Shown in pieces: positions 34,395 to 45,502 of a stretch of 64,000 bases of DNA. Each line of letters starts with the position of its first letter. Position 1 is the first letter of the stretch. The stretch spans positions 1-64,000 of the forward strand of contig PUQB01000249.1 of assembly GCA_003024785.1 (NCBI GenBank). Reading direction: 5' to 3'. Origin of the DNA: Selaginella tamariscina (lineage: Eukaryota; Streptophyta; Lycopodiopsida; Selaginellales; Selaginellaceae). The position numbers and the translations under genes were made by a program. The notes under the pieces were generated by a model. It was not told where the DNA came from. It ran no database searches and was given only the letters and a program-made list of their open reading frames with translations.

Positions 34395-34740
34395 GAGAGC
34401 TCAAGGAGTTTGCCCTGTTAGACACTGGTGCAAATGCATGCTTCATGGATGACACTTTTGCAACTCAACATGGCATTTCGGTGGTGAAGTTGAAGCGTGC
34501 AGTTCCTGTAGAGGTGGCCGATGGGTGTCTGATTGCTTCTGGCGCAGTTACCCATGCTACCGAACCTCTCTCTGCAGTCATGGCACATTCAACTGTTCAA
34601 TTTCCTTCAACTTGATCAAGACTCGGTCGACTCCCATCATTTTGGGCATGCCATGGTTCGTTGTTGCAAATCCGCAGATCGACTGGAGGTCTAGGACGCT
34701 CACGTTTTCCTCTCCGCAGCTAGGATCAATCCTGTACCTT
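34395..34740 (+). pseudogene. Gypsy-2 aspartic protease
   Basis: LKEFALLDTGANACFMDD, with the catalytic D-T-G at 34422-34430, then VPVEVADG and, after a shift near 34600, IILGMPWFVVANPQIDW (hydrophobic-G-x-PW, the conserved retropepsin C-terminal motif). The active-site residues are present, unlike in element Z. Confidence 0.8.
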
Positions 34741-34745
34741 CCTGC

Positions 34746-35330
34746 GTGCAGGATACATCCTTAGTATCTGAGGCAGTACAAGCTACAGGATTGACCGTGC
34801 CTGTTCCTGTACCAGTGTTGAAGACTCCTCCTCGACAGGATTCACCTCATGTCAGTTCCTCAGCACATCCGCAGGCTCTCTCCACTCCTGTAAGTTTGCG
34901 GTTCCTGTACAGGGTTCTTCCAATCCTGTATCAGTGTCGAAGGTTCCTCCTCAACAGGATCCACCTCCTGTTGGTTCGTCAGCACATCGCAGGCTTTCCC
35001 ACTCCTTGCGCAACCACGGACTCTGTACAGGATTCTTCCAATCCTGTACACTCGTCAACATCCACACAGGTTTTTCCAATCCTGCCTCTTTCTGTTACTC
35101 TGCTTCTGTTCCACCCCCCAAGATCCTTCCTCTTTTTCAGTCACAGCTCCCTCCTTCTCCTCTCCGAGTTCTTACCACTACCATGCATGAACTCGCCACT
35201 GATCCTGCTCCTTTCCACCTTTTTGCCTTTCAAGTAACTCCTACGTCCTCTTCTACCTTTCCTGTATCTGACTCTCCTGTTTTTCAATCTCCTTCTCTCT
35301 CCTTTCCTTCTCCTCCTTCTTCCCTACCAT
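34746..35330 (+). pseudogene. Gypsy-2 Pro/Ser-rich linker between protease and RT
   Basis: Low-complexity stretch coding for many Pro, Ser, Thr and Val in any frame, built from repeated CCTGTA/ACAGGATT words. It lies between the protease and the RT N-terminus ([20 protein letters not shown]). Its length (about 190 codons) is unusual for a protease-RT linker, and frames change within it. Confidence 0.6.
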
Positions 35331-35339
35331 CCAAGTATC

Positions 35340-36700
35340 ACTCCTTTAAGGACGTTTTTGACAAGCACAAGGCTGCAGTTCTTCCTGTTCACAGGTCCTA
35401 CGACTGTCCTATTGATCTTGCGGAAGGAAAGACTCCACCGTTCGGACCGATTTATGCATTGTCACCCACAGAGTTGGAGGTTCTTCGTCAGTACATCGAG
35501 GACAACTTGGCATCCGGCTTCATTCGTCACTCAAAGTCCCCTGCAGGAGCGCCTATCTTCTTTGTCAAGAAGAAGGATGGGAGTTTACGTTTGGTTGTGG
35601 ACTACAGGGGTTTGAATCAAGTCACCATTCGGAATCGGTACCCGTTGCCATTGATCCCGGAACTTCTCGATCGGCTGCGAGGAGCAAAGGTGTTCACGAA
35701 GATCGACTTACGAGGGGCCTACAACCTTGTACGGATTCGTCCAGGCGATGAGTGGAAGACTGCCTTTCGTACAAGGTATGGACACTTCGAGTACACGGTG
35801 ATGCCTTCGGCCTTACCAATGCCCCAGCCGTGTTCCAACACATGGTGAACGACATCTTTCGTGACTTCTTGGACCAGTTTGTGGTGATCTACCTCGACGA
35901 CATTTTGATTTTCTCCAAGGACCAGGCGGCACATGACAAGCATGTACGATTAGTTCTACAGCGGCTTCGCGAGCATGGCCTGTATGCGAAGTTGGAGAAG
36001 TGTTTTTTCGATAGGGATTCTGTGGAGTTCTTGGGCTACATCGTCTCTCCTGCTGGCGTTTCCATGGACATGCACAAGGTGAAGACCATCGTGGAGTGGG
36101 AGAGGCCCAAGTCTGTACGAGATGTACAATGTTTCCTTGGCTTTGCAAACTTCTACAGGCGGTTCATACAGGACTTCTCCAAGCGTGTACTTCCACTCAC
36201 GGAACTCACCAAGCGCACAGGGTTTTCTCTTGGTCCGACAAGGCGGAACATGCATTCACAACACTCAAGGACGCCTTCACGACAGCTCCGATTTTAGCAC
36301 ATCCTGACCTTCTCGTCCTTTCTTCGTTGAAGCAGATGCCTCGGATTTTGCAGTAGGATCCGTCCTATCACAAGTTGGAGAAGACAAGTTGCTTCATCCT
36401 GTAGCTTTTCACTCTCGTAAGTTCCTTTCGGCGAGATCAATTACGAGATTCATGACAAGGAACTCAAGGCCATTGTGGATTCGTTCGAGGAGTGGCGGCA
36501 TTTCCTGGAAGGTGCTGCACATCCTGTACAAGTTCTTACGGATCACAAGAACCTGGAGTATTTCAAACGGCTCGAGTTCTCAGTCGGCGACAGGCTAGGT
36601 GGGCGGAGTTCCTATCACGTTTTGATTTGTCATCGTCTACAGGCCCGGTTTTCGGAATGGCAAGGCGGACGCATTGTCTAGGCGCTCTTACCTTGCACCG
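35340..36700 (+). pseudogene. Gypsy-2 reverse transcriptase and RNase H
   Basis: RT runs in one frame to about 35805 ([44 protein letters not shown]). After a one-base loss it continues in another frame ([21 protein letters not shown] at 35890-35901, FLGYIVSPAGVSMDMHKVKT, CFLGFANFYRRFIQDFSK). RNase H follows from about 36290, broken into short frames ([33 protein letters not shown]). Confidence 0.85.
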
Positions 36701-37960
36701 ACCCGCGATCCTGCATATGACTGTCAAAGGCAAGTGTTGTTGGGTCCTGATCGATTCCGGCTTGCGGCACTACAGGTTCATCAGGCTCCAGCAAATTCAA
36801 CACTCCTACAGGACATCCGTTCGCAGTTGGCTACAGACGACTTGGCAAAGAATGTGTTCTCACACATTCATCCTGACATTGCAAGTTCCTCTTCCTCCAG
36901 TTCCCGTTCAGACTACAAGTTCGCCATACAGGATGGACTCCTGTACCGGGAAGGTCTCCTGTACGTTCCTGTTGGTATTTCTAGGACTCGTGTGGTACAG
37001 GATTGTCATGATACCCCGGCTACAGGACATTTTGGTGTGGCCAAGACAGTGGAATTGGTGACTCGCAACTATTGGTGGCCTGGGTTGCGAGGTTTTGTGG
37101 AGAGGTTTGTACGGAGTTGTGACACTTGTAACAGGTCGAAGATGCCTCATCATGCACCCTCTGGTCTTCTTCGTCCTCTTCCTGTTCCTTCTGCTCCTTG
37201 GAGATCCATTTCTATGGATTTCCTCACAGATCTTCCTCCTTTCGTGGATTCGATGCAGTTCTTGTGGTGGTTGACCGTTTCACTAAGCAGGCTCATTTCC
37301 TACCCTGCAACAAGACAGCTACAGGTCAGACAACTGCTGAGTTGGTGATCCGTGAAGTGTTCCGACATCATGGTCTTCCTAGAGCATTGTTTCCGATCGA
37401 GGTCCACAATTCATGTCCAAGTTTTGGCGAGAGCTTCTTCGAGTCTACAGGTTAAAGCGGATCTTTCTTCAGGATATCATCGCAAATGATGGGCAGTCCG
37501 AACGCACAATTCAGACCTTGGAACAGTATCTTCGTTGCTTCATCAGTTACCAGCAGGACAACTAGTTGGACCTTCTTCCAATGGCGGAGTTTGCCTACAA
37601 CAATCCGTTCACGCATCTACAGGACAGACACCTTTCTTTGCTCTTACAGGCCACCATCCACGTTTTGACTTTGCTCCTCCCGCTTCTCCTTCTTCCGCTT
37701 GCAGTACAGGATCGTCTCAGCATCTTCGTCAGGTACAGGATGATCTCCAGGTTCATCTTCAGCAGGCACAGGAACGATACAAGCATCATGCTGATGCTCA
37801 CCGTCAGCCGGCACCTGCATACAAGATTGGTGATCTCGTGTGGCTTCTTCGTCGACATATTCGCACCAAGGCCTTCTTCTAAGTTGGATTTTCAACGATT
37901 GGGCCCTTACAGGATTGTGGCGGAGGTCAATCCTGTAGCTTTCCGACTCGAGTTACCATC
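36700..37960 (+). pseudogene. Gypsy-2 integrase
   Basis: 36674-37348 contains the HHCC zinc domain (GHFGVAKTVELVTRNYWWPG, then CDTCNRSKMPHH) and the core start [12 protein letters not shown] with the first catalytic Asp at 37216-37218. The second Asp (TCCGATCGAGGTCC, about 37392) is in another frame. The C-terminal part near 37800-37960 (YKIGDLVWLLRRHI, GPYRIVAEVNPVAFRLELP) has a further shift. Confidence 0.8.
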
Positions 37961-38065
37961 TACGGTGAAACTTCATCTGTGTTTCACACCTCCTTTTGGA
38001 GCCGTATCATCCTTCTTCTCTTCCCGGTCGTGCTTCTTCTCCTCCCCCTCCTGTGGTCATTGACA

Positions 38066-38200
38066 CTGAACCTGAGTACGAAGTTGCAGCCATCCTTGAT
38101 TCTCGTCTTCATCGCCGCCAACTCCAATACTTGGTGGATTGGAAAGGTTATTTGCCTACTGATCGCACTTGGGAACCTGCATCCAACTTACTCCATGCTT
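38066..38200 (+). other. Gypsy-2 chromodomain (integrase C-terminal fusion)
   Basis: In the 37996-38272 frame: EPEYEVAAILDSRL, RQLQYLVDWKGYLPTDRTWE, PASNLL. The aromatic cage positions Y, W and W are present. This domain is characteristic of chromoviruses and is expected to bind methylated histone H3. Confidence 0.85.
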
Positions 38201-38284
38201 CTTCCAAGTTGCTGCCTTCCATCGGCATTATCCTGCTAAACCAGGTCCCAAGACTCGTGGAACTCGTCTTTAGGGAGGAGGTGC

Positions 38285-38870
38285 TATCACGACCCAATAT
38301 ATATACAGGATTCCGGATACAGGATACGGTTGCAGGACTTTCCTACAGAATATTCTACCAAGATTCCAGATACAGGATACGGTTGCAGGATATTCCTACA
38401 GGATATGCCACAGGATATGCCTAGAGGATAAGGGACATGTGGACTCATCTTAGCCTCTGCATGCATACAGTCACTTTGCATGCATGCAACCACTTTTAGC
38501 ACTCATGCCTAGATTAGCTCTTGGAGTTGTGAGCATAAAAGCTCCGACCTAATTGTTGTACAATTAGTTACTATCAACACCAGTCTTACTACGATCAATC
38601 TTGTCTTGTCTTGTTCTTGCCTTGCTTCTTGTTCTTTCCTTGTTTCGCTCCTGGATCCTGTCCTATTCCTGTCTTGTTCCTGGATCCTGTCTTGCGCCTT
38701 CTTGTCTTGCTCCCGGATCCTATCTTGTTCCTGTCTCTCCCAGATCCTATCCTGTTCATGTCTTGTTCCTGAGTTCCTAGTTCATGTCCTGCTCTCGTCC
38801 TGCTCCCAAGTCAAGCCTTCTTGTTCTTGGAATCTTGCTCTCTTCCTGGTACTTGGATCGTGGCTTGACA
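38285..38870 (+). mobile_element. Gypsy-2 3' LTR
   Basis: TATCACGACCCAATATATAT to TGGCTTGACA, 586 bp; same architecture as the 5' LTR with a few substitutions and indels. The first dinucleotide TG is TA here. Confidence 0.85.
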
Positions 38871-38875
38871 ATCTA

Positions 38876-39096
38876 ATTAGGACGCCAAAATTGGGGGGGT
38901 TTTTTAGAAGGTAAGTGCTACCTTCGCTTAAAGTTTCTCGCGATATCTAAGAACAACTTGCTGGACTACCCCTAAACACCTAAGTGCGCTAAGCAAGGTT
39001 GTTTCTCACTACATCTAGGGTCCGTCAACATAGTACAGTAAGTAACAACAATCAACCTCCAAAGTAAAGGGTTGAGTCATAATAAAAACTATGACA
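38876..39096 (-). mobile_element. Element X 3' LTR, second part
   Basis: Continues after gypsy-2 and its ATCTA duplication: ATTAGGACGCCAAAATTGG, TTTCTCACTACATCTAGGG, ending AAAAACTATGACA. Together with 31245-32690 it equals the right LTR in length. Confidence 0.8.
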
Positions 39097-42000
39097 CACT
39101 CCCTTTTAAAAATGTTAACGTTCTCATTAACATCTAATTCCAAGACTAGATAATGTTAGAAAAAATTAGCCAAAACTAACATATCACTCTATGCAGAGTC
39201 AGCCAAAAGTTTCATATAATTTTTATTACCCCTCTTGCTTTATGCAAAACCAAATACTTTAAAATCGTCATTCATTGAGTCGTAAACTTAGTTGCTGGAG
39301 GCACCACTTGCGACATGAAGTCACCTGGAGACCTTTTGCACGTCTGCAAAGTCTGTCACCCAATGCACACAACACAATGGTTAATTCTTTTACTTAACTA
39401 GAATTTATATTGGAGACTTCTAGTTAGTATTGTTGCCGACCCTTGGTTAACAAGAAATAAAGACTTGCTTTATTCCTTAATATTAAATGCTATTGACGAC
39501 CTATGTTGTCTAGTGCACAACAAGCAGTTTAAGTTAATCTCAAATACTTGACCAAACACCTTCGTGTTTCTTTGATTTTCTAATTGTTCCATATGTTACT
39601 TTATTATAGCCTCACATTTCTACATCCCTCGATGTTTCTCATTACCCCTTTACATAAGGGCTACTACTATACCTATCCCCCATTAGTGTATAGCTACGCT
39701 ATACTAGGTATGAGACTTTATTGAAATCAAGTTCGTTTCTGATTCTAGAGTATTATTTCTGGAACCCTGTTCTTTGTAAACATGTCAATCTGGCCAGAGG
39801 CGATCACAGAGGCGCATAGTTATACACATGTATGCAACAAGGTCATGCCAACTTAAAATTAGCCCATTCACTTGATGTGTCATTGACATAATGCGAAAAG
39901 TGAATATTAATGCTATAACACTTGGTAGTAGATTTGACATGAATTTAATTCCCATTGGAAATGAACTGACTTTGTACTTTTCATAACACCAACCAGTTCA
40001 GGGACCAGATAAGTTAACATACATTTCTTACAAACCAATGTGGAAATTAAGAAATTCAACTCATCTCTAGTGCCTCAATCGGGGATCTTTAAATAGCATG
40101 TGTCCTAATTGACACTCTCATTGTACTCATTCCCCAAAGAGCACATCATACTAGATGCCATTCAATAATTCCTAACTCTTTATCTCATTAAGTTCAAAAT
40201 ACTGAATTTTGAAACTTAGTTTCCACGATAAGAGTCTCCTTGAACTCAAAATACTGCACGCATTCATAACATTATATTTATTTTCAACTCTTAAACTAAT
40301 TATGTAAATGTTCTTTCAACACTAACTAAAGTATAGTATTTTCACTAATTTGAACAATTAGTGTTTTGACAAGCAACATTTAAACTAATCCTTATTCTAT
40401 AAACAATCGAAATGATACCTATCGTCTTAACGTTTAAATCCCAAGTTTTCTTACTAGTTGTTACATTAGCAGATATGACTTTTTAAACGTATCAATTTAT
40501 CAAAATGCAATAACTATAATATGGACTTTGGACTAGTTGATATGAACCGAGCATCAGCTTTGAGATGAAAATAATTATTACGACAGTATTCCGAAGAATT
40601 GTTTAGAAACTAAGAGGAATTATGAATTAGTGTTTGGTTCGTCTAACTGATTTAATATGATATTATCTTTTACATTAATGTTATCATGACACCGAAGTGC
40701 CACACTAACTTCATGTTTCAATCATACCTCTTAATTCAACAGATCTCTCCAAACATGAATAAAATATCTAATTCAGTACGTCAAACTAAAAATACATTAT
40801 TCATTTAGACACCTAGCAATCCAGAAAGTACCACATTGCTCCTCAAATAATGTATTGAGAAACGCCTCATTTCTTAACTAACTTGAAAATATGTTTTAAA
40901 TTGCTACATTAAGGTACTACCTTATCAAAGTGTCAGACTTAAATCTACTTGAGTCTTTATATTTCATGATTATGGCCACCTCATGTGATTATAACTAAGT
41001 TTCAATATTCAGCACTCCAAACTCAATATTCAAAAGATATTATATCATACTTTGCCAAGTCATTTATAACTAATTTTAAAAAGATTGTCACAAATACTTT
41101 TAAAGTCTAAAATATAAATATCTTAACAAATGAGGTAATAGAAAACTCCATATTCTAGAATTGGATATTGAACCAGTTTTTTAAGAACATTGTATCACGA
41201 TCATCAAGAAGGGAGACTATCTTTTTGAGCTAATCTAACCACTAGATATCTCACTTTCAAGGATATTAAACCAAACTTAAGGAACATCATCAAACCCTGA
41301 GATAGAACCTACTTTATAAGTTCTTTGAGTGCCTATATTTGCAACCATGATGCAAAAACCAATACCAACTTCTAATTCCCACCAAATACAGATTATCTTA
41401 AGGTGGTACATGCACTTAAACCTCCAAAATGTATACCTAACTTGTTACCAGCTCATTGATAGTTCTCAACATAAATTATCAAATTAAGCAAGTTTCCTTA
41501 GTCGATAAGCAAAGTGGAGAACCCCAAATCATGCTCTTCTTAACCAAGGAATCACCCTTGTTCAAGAACTTATCCCCACATTGCAAACAACATTATAGAC
41601 TTCTAAATCAAAGAGTTAATAATAAAAATGCACAAGTGTGCGCCAAACACCTTCACTATGCAAGTTCTCCATTACTAAATAAACTGAAAAATGTAAACGT
41701 ATGTTTTCAACATTTTTTTTCTGGTAGATTATGCCATCTACCCCAAAATTGCACTGATAGGAAAATAAAATCTGTAAACTATTATACAAAGTCTCTCTTA
41801 TGATCTCATATGAGATACAACTTCAAACGAGTTAGCTAAGTTAACCAACTTGAATATAGAGTGCGCACTTACAATTAACTAAGGTTTCCTGTTATACTTT
41901 ATTCAAATCAAGGGACTTAAACTTAGTAAACTATTCCACCTAATGTTACTTGTAACTAGCGTCATTAAAAATTGCGAACATCGGACAATACTTTAATTAC

Positions 42001-42711
42001 ATTAGATCTTCAAACCAACTACTTAACATATTCATCATATGTTAATATCTGACTTTTTATTGTTCCATAAGTTTATCACCATAACCTACTTCTTAAGTTA
42101 CACTCTTTAAAGACATGCATTATAGTGGGAACTCATTCTACATTTTCTCTCAAAATGTAGTGCTCATTCTTATATTTGAATATGCTCTTTTTTTCGAAGC
42201 CAAAGATGCACATTTAAACATAAGTCTTTCCCCACTTGAACACTACTGCTGAAACCAATATGGAATCTTGACATAAGTCAAAACTCAATGGACGTTGTTA
42301 TGTTCTTAACCATGTGTTATCTCAACTTCATACACCTTAAAAAAAAAAAAAAAAATTTCAATAATGTGTAAACTTAGGATATCACAAGATCCACCTCACA
42401 AGACTTAGTTTGTAAGCTAACACAAACTAACATGCCACATCTTGTGGAAGTATATAGTAAAGTAACATGGACAACCATAAGGTAAAATAACCTGGCATAC
42501 AACTTGGAACTTAACTTCCAAGTGCTATCTTTGACATTCAAGTCCATAACCCACACCCACTTATGAAGTACGTGTTCTTTGAAGAGTTATAAATCTCAGG
42601 ACCAACTCTCCGTGCAGAATTCGAAAGTGATAAAGTAATTCAAAAATTTAGAACTACCTAAACTCTGAAACACACTACAACTTTAGGCAGTCCTACTAAC
42701 TGTAGAGAATA
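39097..42711 (-). mobile_element. Element X internal region, non-coding
   Basis: No gag or pol motif in any frame. The first ~1.9 kb (plus-strand order) is homologous to the Y internal sequence found upstream of F-box copies A, D and E. The remaining ~1.7 kb has no counterpart in Y, where the F-box unit sits instead. It contains a 16-base A run near 42340. A 115-codon frame at 41456-41803 and a 60-codon frame on the opposite strand at 42374-42556 are not supported: X2 carries indels there. Confidence 0.7.
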
Positions 42712-42724
42712 GGCTCTGATACCA
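42712..42724 (-). other. Primer-binding site of element X
   Basis: Minus strand reads TGGTATCAGAGCC, an exact match to the usual complement of the plant initiator Met-tRNA 3' end, two bases after the LTR end. Confidence 0.8.
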
Positions 42725-42726
42725 AT

Positions 42727-44515
42727 TGTTAAAGTTTTAACCCAAAAGGCCAACACATGACTGCCAAGTGGCCTTTCGATGTCATCACCATGTGTGAGCA
42801 ATGCTAAGTCTTCCAAGATGACCCCAAGAGTCTGACTCAGATGCCTAATTAGGCAAAAGACTTAGGGTCCTACCCTAAGTCCCCTAGAATGACTATCCCT
42901 CGAACCCTAGAGGATAACCCGAGTAAACTTTAGGATCCTATCCCAATAGACCTAGACAAGCTAATGCCTTATCCTCATCAAGGAGATGTGACTTAAACAT
43001 ACCCCCAAGACAAATTTAAGGCATCGTCACTTACCCCTTAAGGAATCACCCCCATCCGGGAATACAACCCCTTTAGGGTGATAAGGGGTACCTTGAACCA
43101 CGAGTAACCCTTGAGGGTTTGAGTGGCTTAGACATACCCTAGACTTAAGGCTAATACTTAGTGAGATCACGAGTGTTCTACTAAGCTAACTCCCCAAGGC
43201 TAGGTTTGGATAACCCTAAGTACATGACTTGCATGTGCCTCATGAAAGGGCTCCAAATAATGAGCTTAGGTTGTTTAACCCTTGAATCCTAAGGAGAACA
43301 CTCCCTAGCCAAGTGTGCAAAATCACACCTAATTATGAGACCTAACCTCCCTTGAGCTGATGCTCAAGGCTTAGCACCTAGTGTGAGCACAAGCATGTCT
43401 ATTTACTAAAGTATCCAACCCCTTGGCAACAAACCCATGACACAACCCGAAAGGTCGTTTTGATGTAGCTAGAGAGGTAGTCAGGCGGCGAAGAATGTAG
43501 GGGAGAAAAACTTGGAATTGTTCATTGTATTTTGCTCCATGAATAAATTTCTACCATTCTCACACAACCCCAAAGGGCATGCCTTGGGCATTGTATCATG
43601 TGACGTCTAGCGTCACATCTTCATGTGACACTGCCTTCCACGATGTGGGCTATCATGCCATAGCCTTTTAGATTCAAGAGTTGCACTAAGTGCCACAAAT
43701 GTGGCTCCTAAATGCCAACTTTAAAACCCCTTAGTGAACCCTCAGGAACTAGGTAACATGAACCTATCAAATAAGTTCCCACGTCCATAATTGAACAAGG
43801 ACACAGATGTGCCTTGCTTAGCTGTGAATGTCACACCTAGCTTGACGTGGAGGAGGAGGCTGGAGACATGCCTCTACCTCTGCCTCTTGGAATGTGCAGT
43901 TCGACATGACCTCCCAAGCATGGATTCACCAACATTAAGGATATACCCTGAAGGTGGGATGTACCCTTGTTGTTGGAAGTTGAGGCGACACAACAGAGGG
44001 TTGTACTTAACAACATAAGTTAAAGCTTGCACCGACAAAAAGCAACGAACTCGGTCATGAACTCAGGAGCTCTCATACTACATACTCTACCTTATTTATG
44101 TGACGGAGCGCCCCCCCCCCCCCCTGTATGTGAAAGTGGGCTGGCATAGAATGTCAACCCCTTAGTTAATGAGATGAGTTTTACAAACTAGCCCCTACCC
44201 CTAAACCCTACCCAAGGGGGTGGGGTTTTAGGGCGTGGGTTAGGACAACACTAGGGTTAGGTAACCCTAGGGGTGTTCCTAACCCTATTTAACATGTCAA
44301 ACTCATCTAACTAGACGTCAAAATTGGGGTGGGTTTTCAGAAGGTAAGTGTTACTTTCGCTTAGAGTTTCTCACGATATGTAAGTACAGCCAGCCAAACT
44401 ACCCCTAAACCTAAGTGCATAAGCGGGGCTATTTCTCACTATATCTAGGTTCATCAACATAATACAATTAGTAACAACAATAAGTAAAGGTCGAGTTATA
44501 ATAAAAATTATGACA
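42727..44515 (-). mobile_element. Element X 5' LTR
   Basis: Plus strand TGTTAAAGTTTTAACCC to AAAAATTATGACA, 1789 bp including a 114-bp insertion and its 8-bp duplication. It holds a run of about 15 C at 44109-44124 and a telomere-like CCCTA-rich region near 44200-44285. Confidence 0.8.
43449..43562. mobile_element. 114-bp insertion with 8-bp target duplication
   Basis: CACAACCC occurs at 43441-43448 and 43563-43570. The copies of this LTR at 31245 and 51742 have a single CACAACCC with no insert. The insert starts GAAAGGTCGTTTTGATG, ends ACCATTCTCA and contains GAATAAATTTC. No terminal inverted repeats are evident. Its origin is unknown; it may be a short non-autonomous element or a fragment of one. 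Confidence 0.7.
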
Positions 44516-45502
44516 ATGCCCAAGGCTTAGCACCATAGCACGAGTACAAGCATGCCTGTTAGTTTGAGTATCCAACCCCTTGGCAACAACCCCATAACAC
44601 AATCCCAAAGGGCGTGCCTTGAGCATTGTACCATGTGTCGTCTAGCCTAGTGTCACATTTTCATGCCATAGCCCCTTATATTCATATATACAAAGTGGTT
44701 ATCATGCCATAGCCCCTTATATTCAAGAGTTACACCAAGTGCCATGAACGTGTCTCCTAAGTGCTAACTCTAGAACCCCTTAGTGAACTCTTAAGAAATG
44801 GGTAACGAAAAACCTATCAGCTAAGATCCCACGCCCATAGTTGGACAAAGAGAGATGTGCCTTGCTTAATTATGAATGCTATACTTAGCTTGACATAGAG
44901 AAGGAGGCTGGAGACATGCCAACCTTTAACCCTTGGAACATGCATTCTGAACAAGCCTTCTAGTCATGGATTTATCAACATTAAGGATAAGTACCTGAAG
45001 GTGAGACGTACCCCTATTGTCTGAAGTTAGGTGACACAACAAAGGTTGTGCCTTACACTGGTACAAGAATAATGCGCTCTTGTCAGGAACCCAAGAACTC
45101 CCTACATATATCGTACCTTATTTATGTGATGGAGCCCCCCCTTTCCTATATGTGTAAGTGGGTTGGCACAAAATGCTAGCCCCTTAGTTAATGAGACGTT
45201 TAATGACCTCCCCCCCTAAACCTTACCCAAGGGAGGACGTGGGTTAGGACAACCCTAGGGGTGTTCCTATGTAATGCATTAAACCTAATTGAAATCAAAA
45301 TTAGGGGTGGTTTTTTAAAAGGTAAATTTTAGTTTTGCCTAGAGTTTCTTGTAAATACTAATGACACCCGGCCGGACCATCATTAATACCCAAGTGCACT
45401 AAGCGGCCTATTTCCTACTACATATGAGTCTATCAACATAATATAGTAGGTAATAACAGTCAACATCCAAAGTAAAGAGGAATCATAATAAAAACTATGA
45501 CA
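44516..45502 (-). mobile_element. Y-type LTR, right part, after element X
   Basis: Resumes at the duplicated ATGCC (CAAGGCTTAGCACC) and ends AAAAACTATGACA. It is more diverged from the X LTR than the X LTRs are from each other. It is the other half of the LTR that begins at 30564. Confidence 0.7.

Larger units (their letters stand above)
32691..38870 (+). mobile_element. Gypsy-2: full-length Tcn1-like chromovirus
   Basis: Target duplication ATCTA at 32686-32690 and 38871-38875; the uninterrupted site is seen in X2 at about 53176 (TCATCTAACTAGGACG). LTRs are 32691-33254 and 38285-38870, PPT TAGGGAGGAGGTG at 38271-38283, then gag, protease, RT, RNase H, integrase and chromodomain in order. About a dozen single-base shifts interrupt the coding region, so this copy is non-autonomous now unless the shifts are assembly errors. 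No canonical tRNA primer site is obvious after the 5' LTR (GTTTGATAGTAACTGC). Confidence 0.9.
31245..44515 (-). mobile_element. Element X: complete large non-coding LTR retroelement
   Basis: Flanked by the 5-bp target duplication ATGCC (31240-31244 and 44516-44520). Left LTR 31245-32690 plus 38876-39096, split by gypsy-2 and its target duplication; right LTR 42727-44515. Both are 1667 bp once insertions are removed. In minus orientation the LTR runs TGTCATAG to AACA. PPT (AAAAGGGAG) at about 39101-39112 and PBS at 42712-42724. The internal region (39097-42726, 3.6 kb) has no recognisable gag or pol, so it is a LARD-type non-autonomous element. Total without insertions is about 7 kb. Confidence 0.85.

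Noticed and set aside
41456..41803. 115-codon frame in the X internal region
   Set aside because: The matching stretch of X2 (about 55750-56100) has indels that break it, so it is not a conserved gene.
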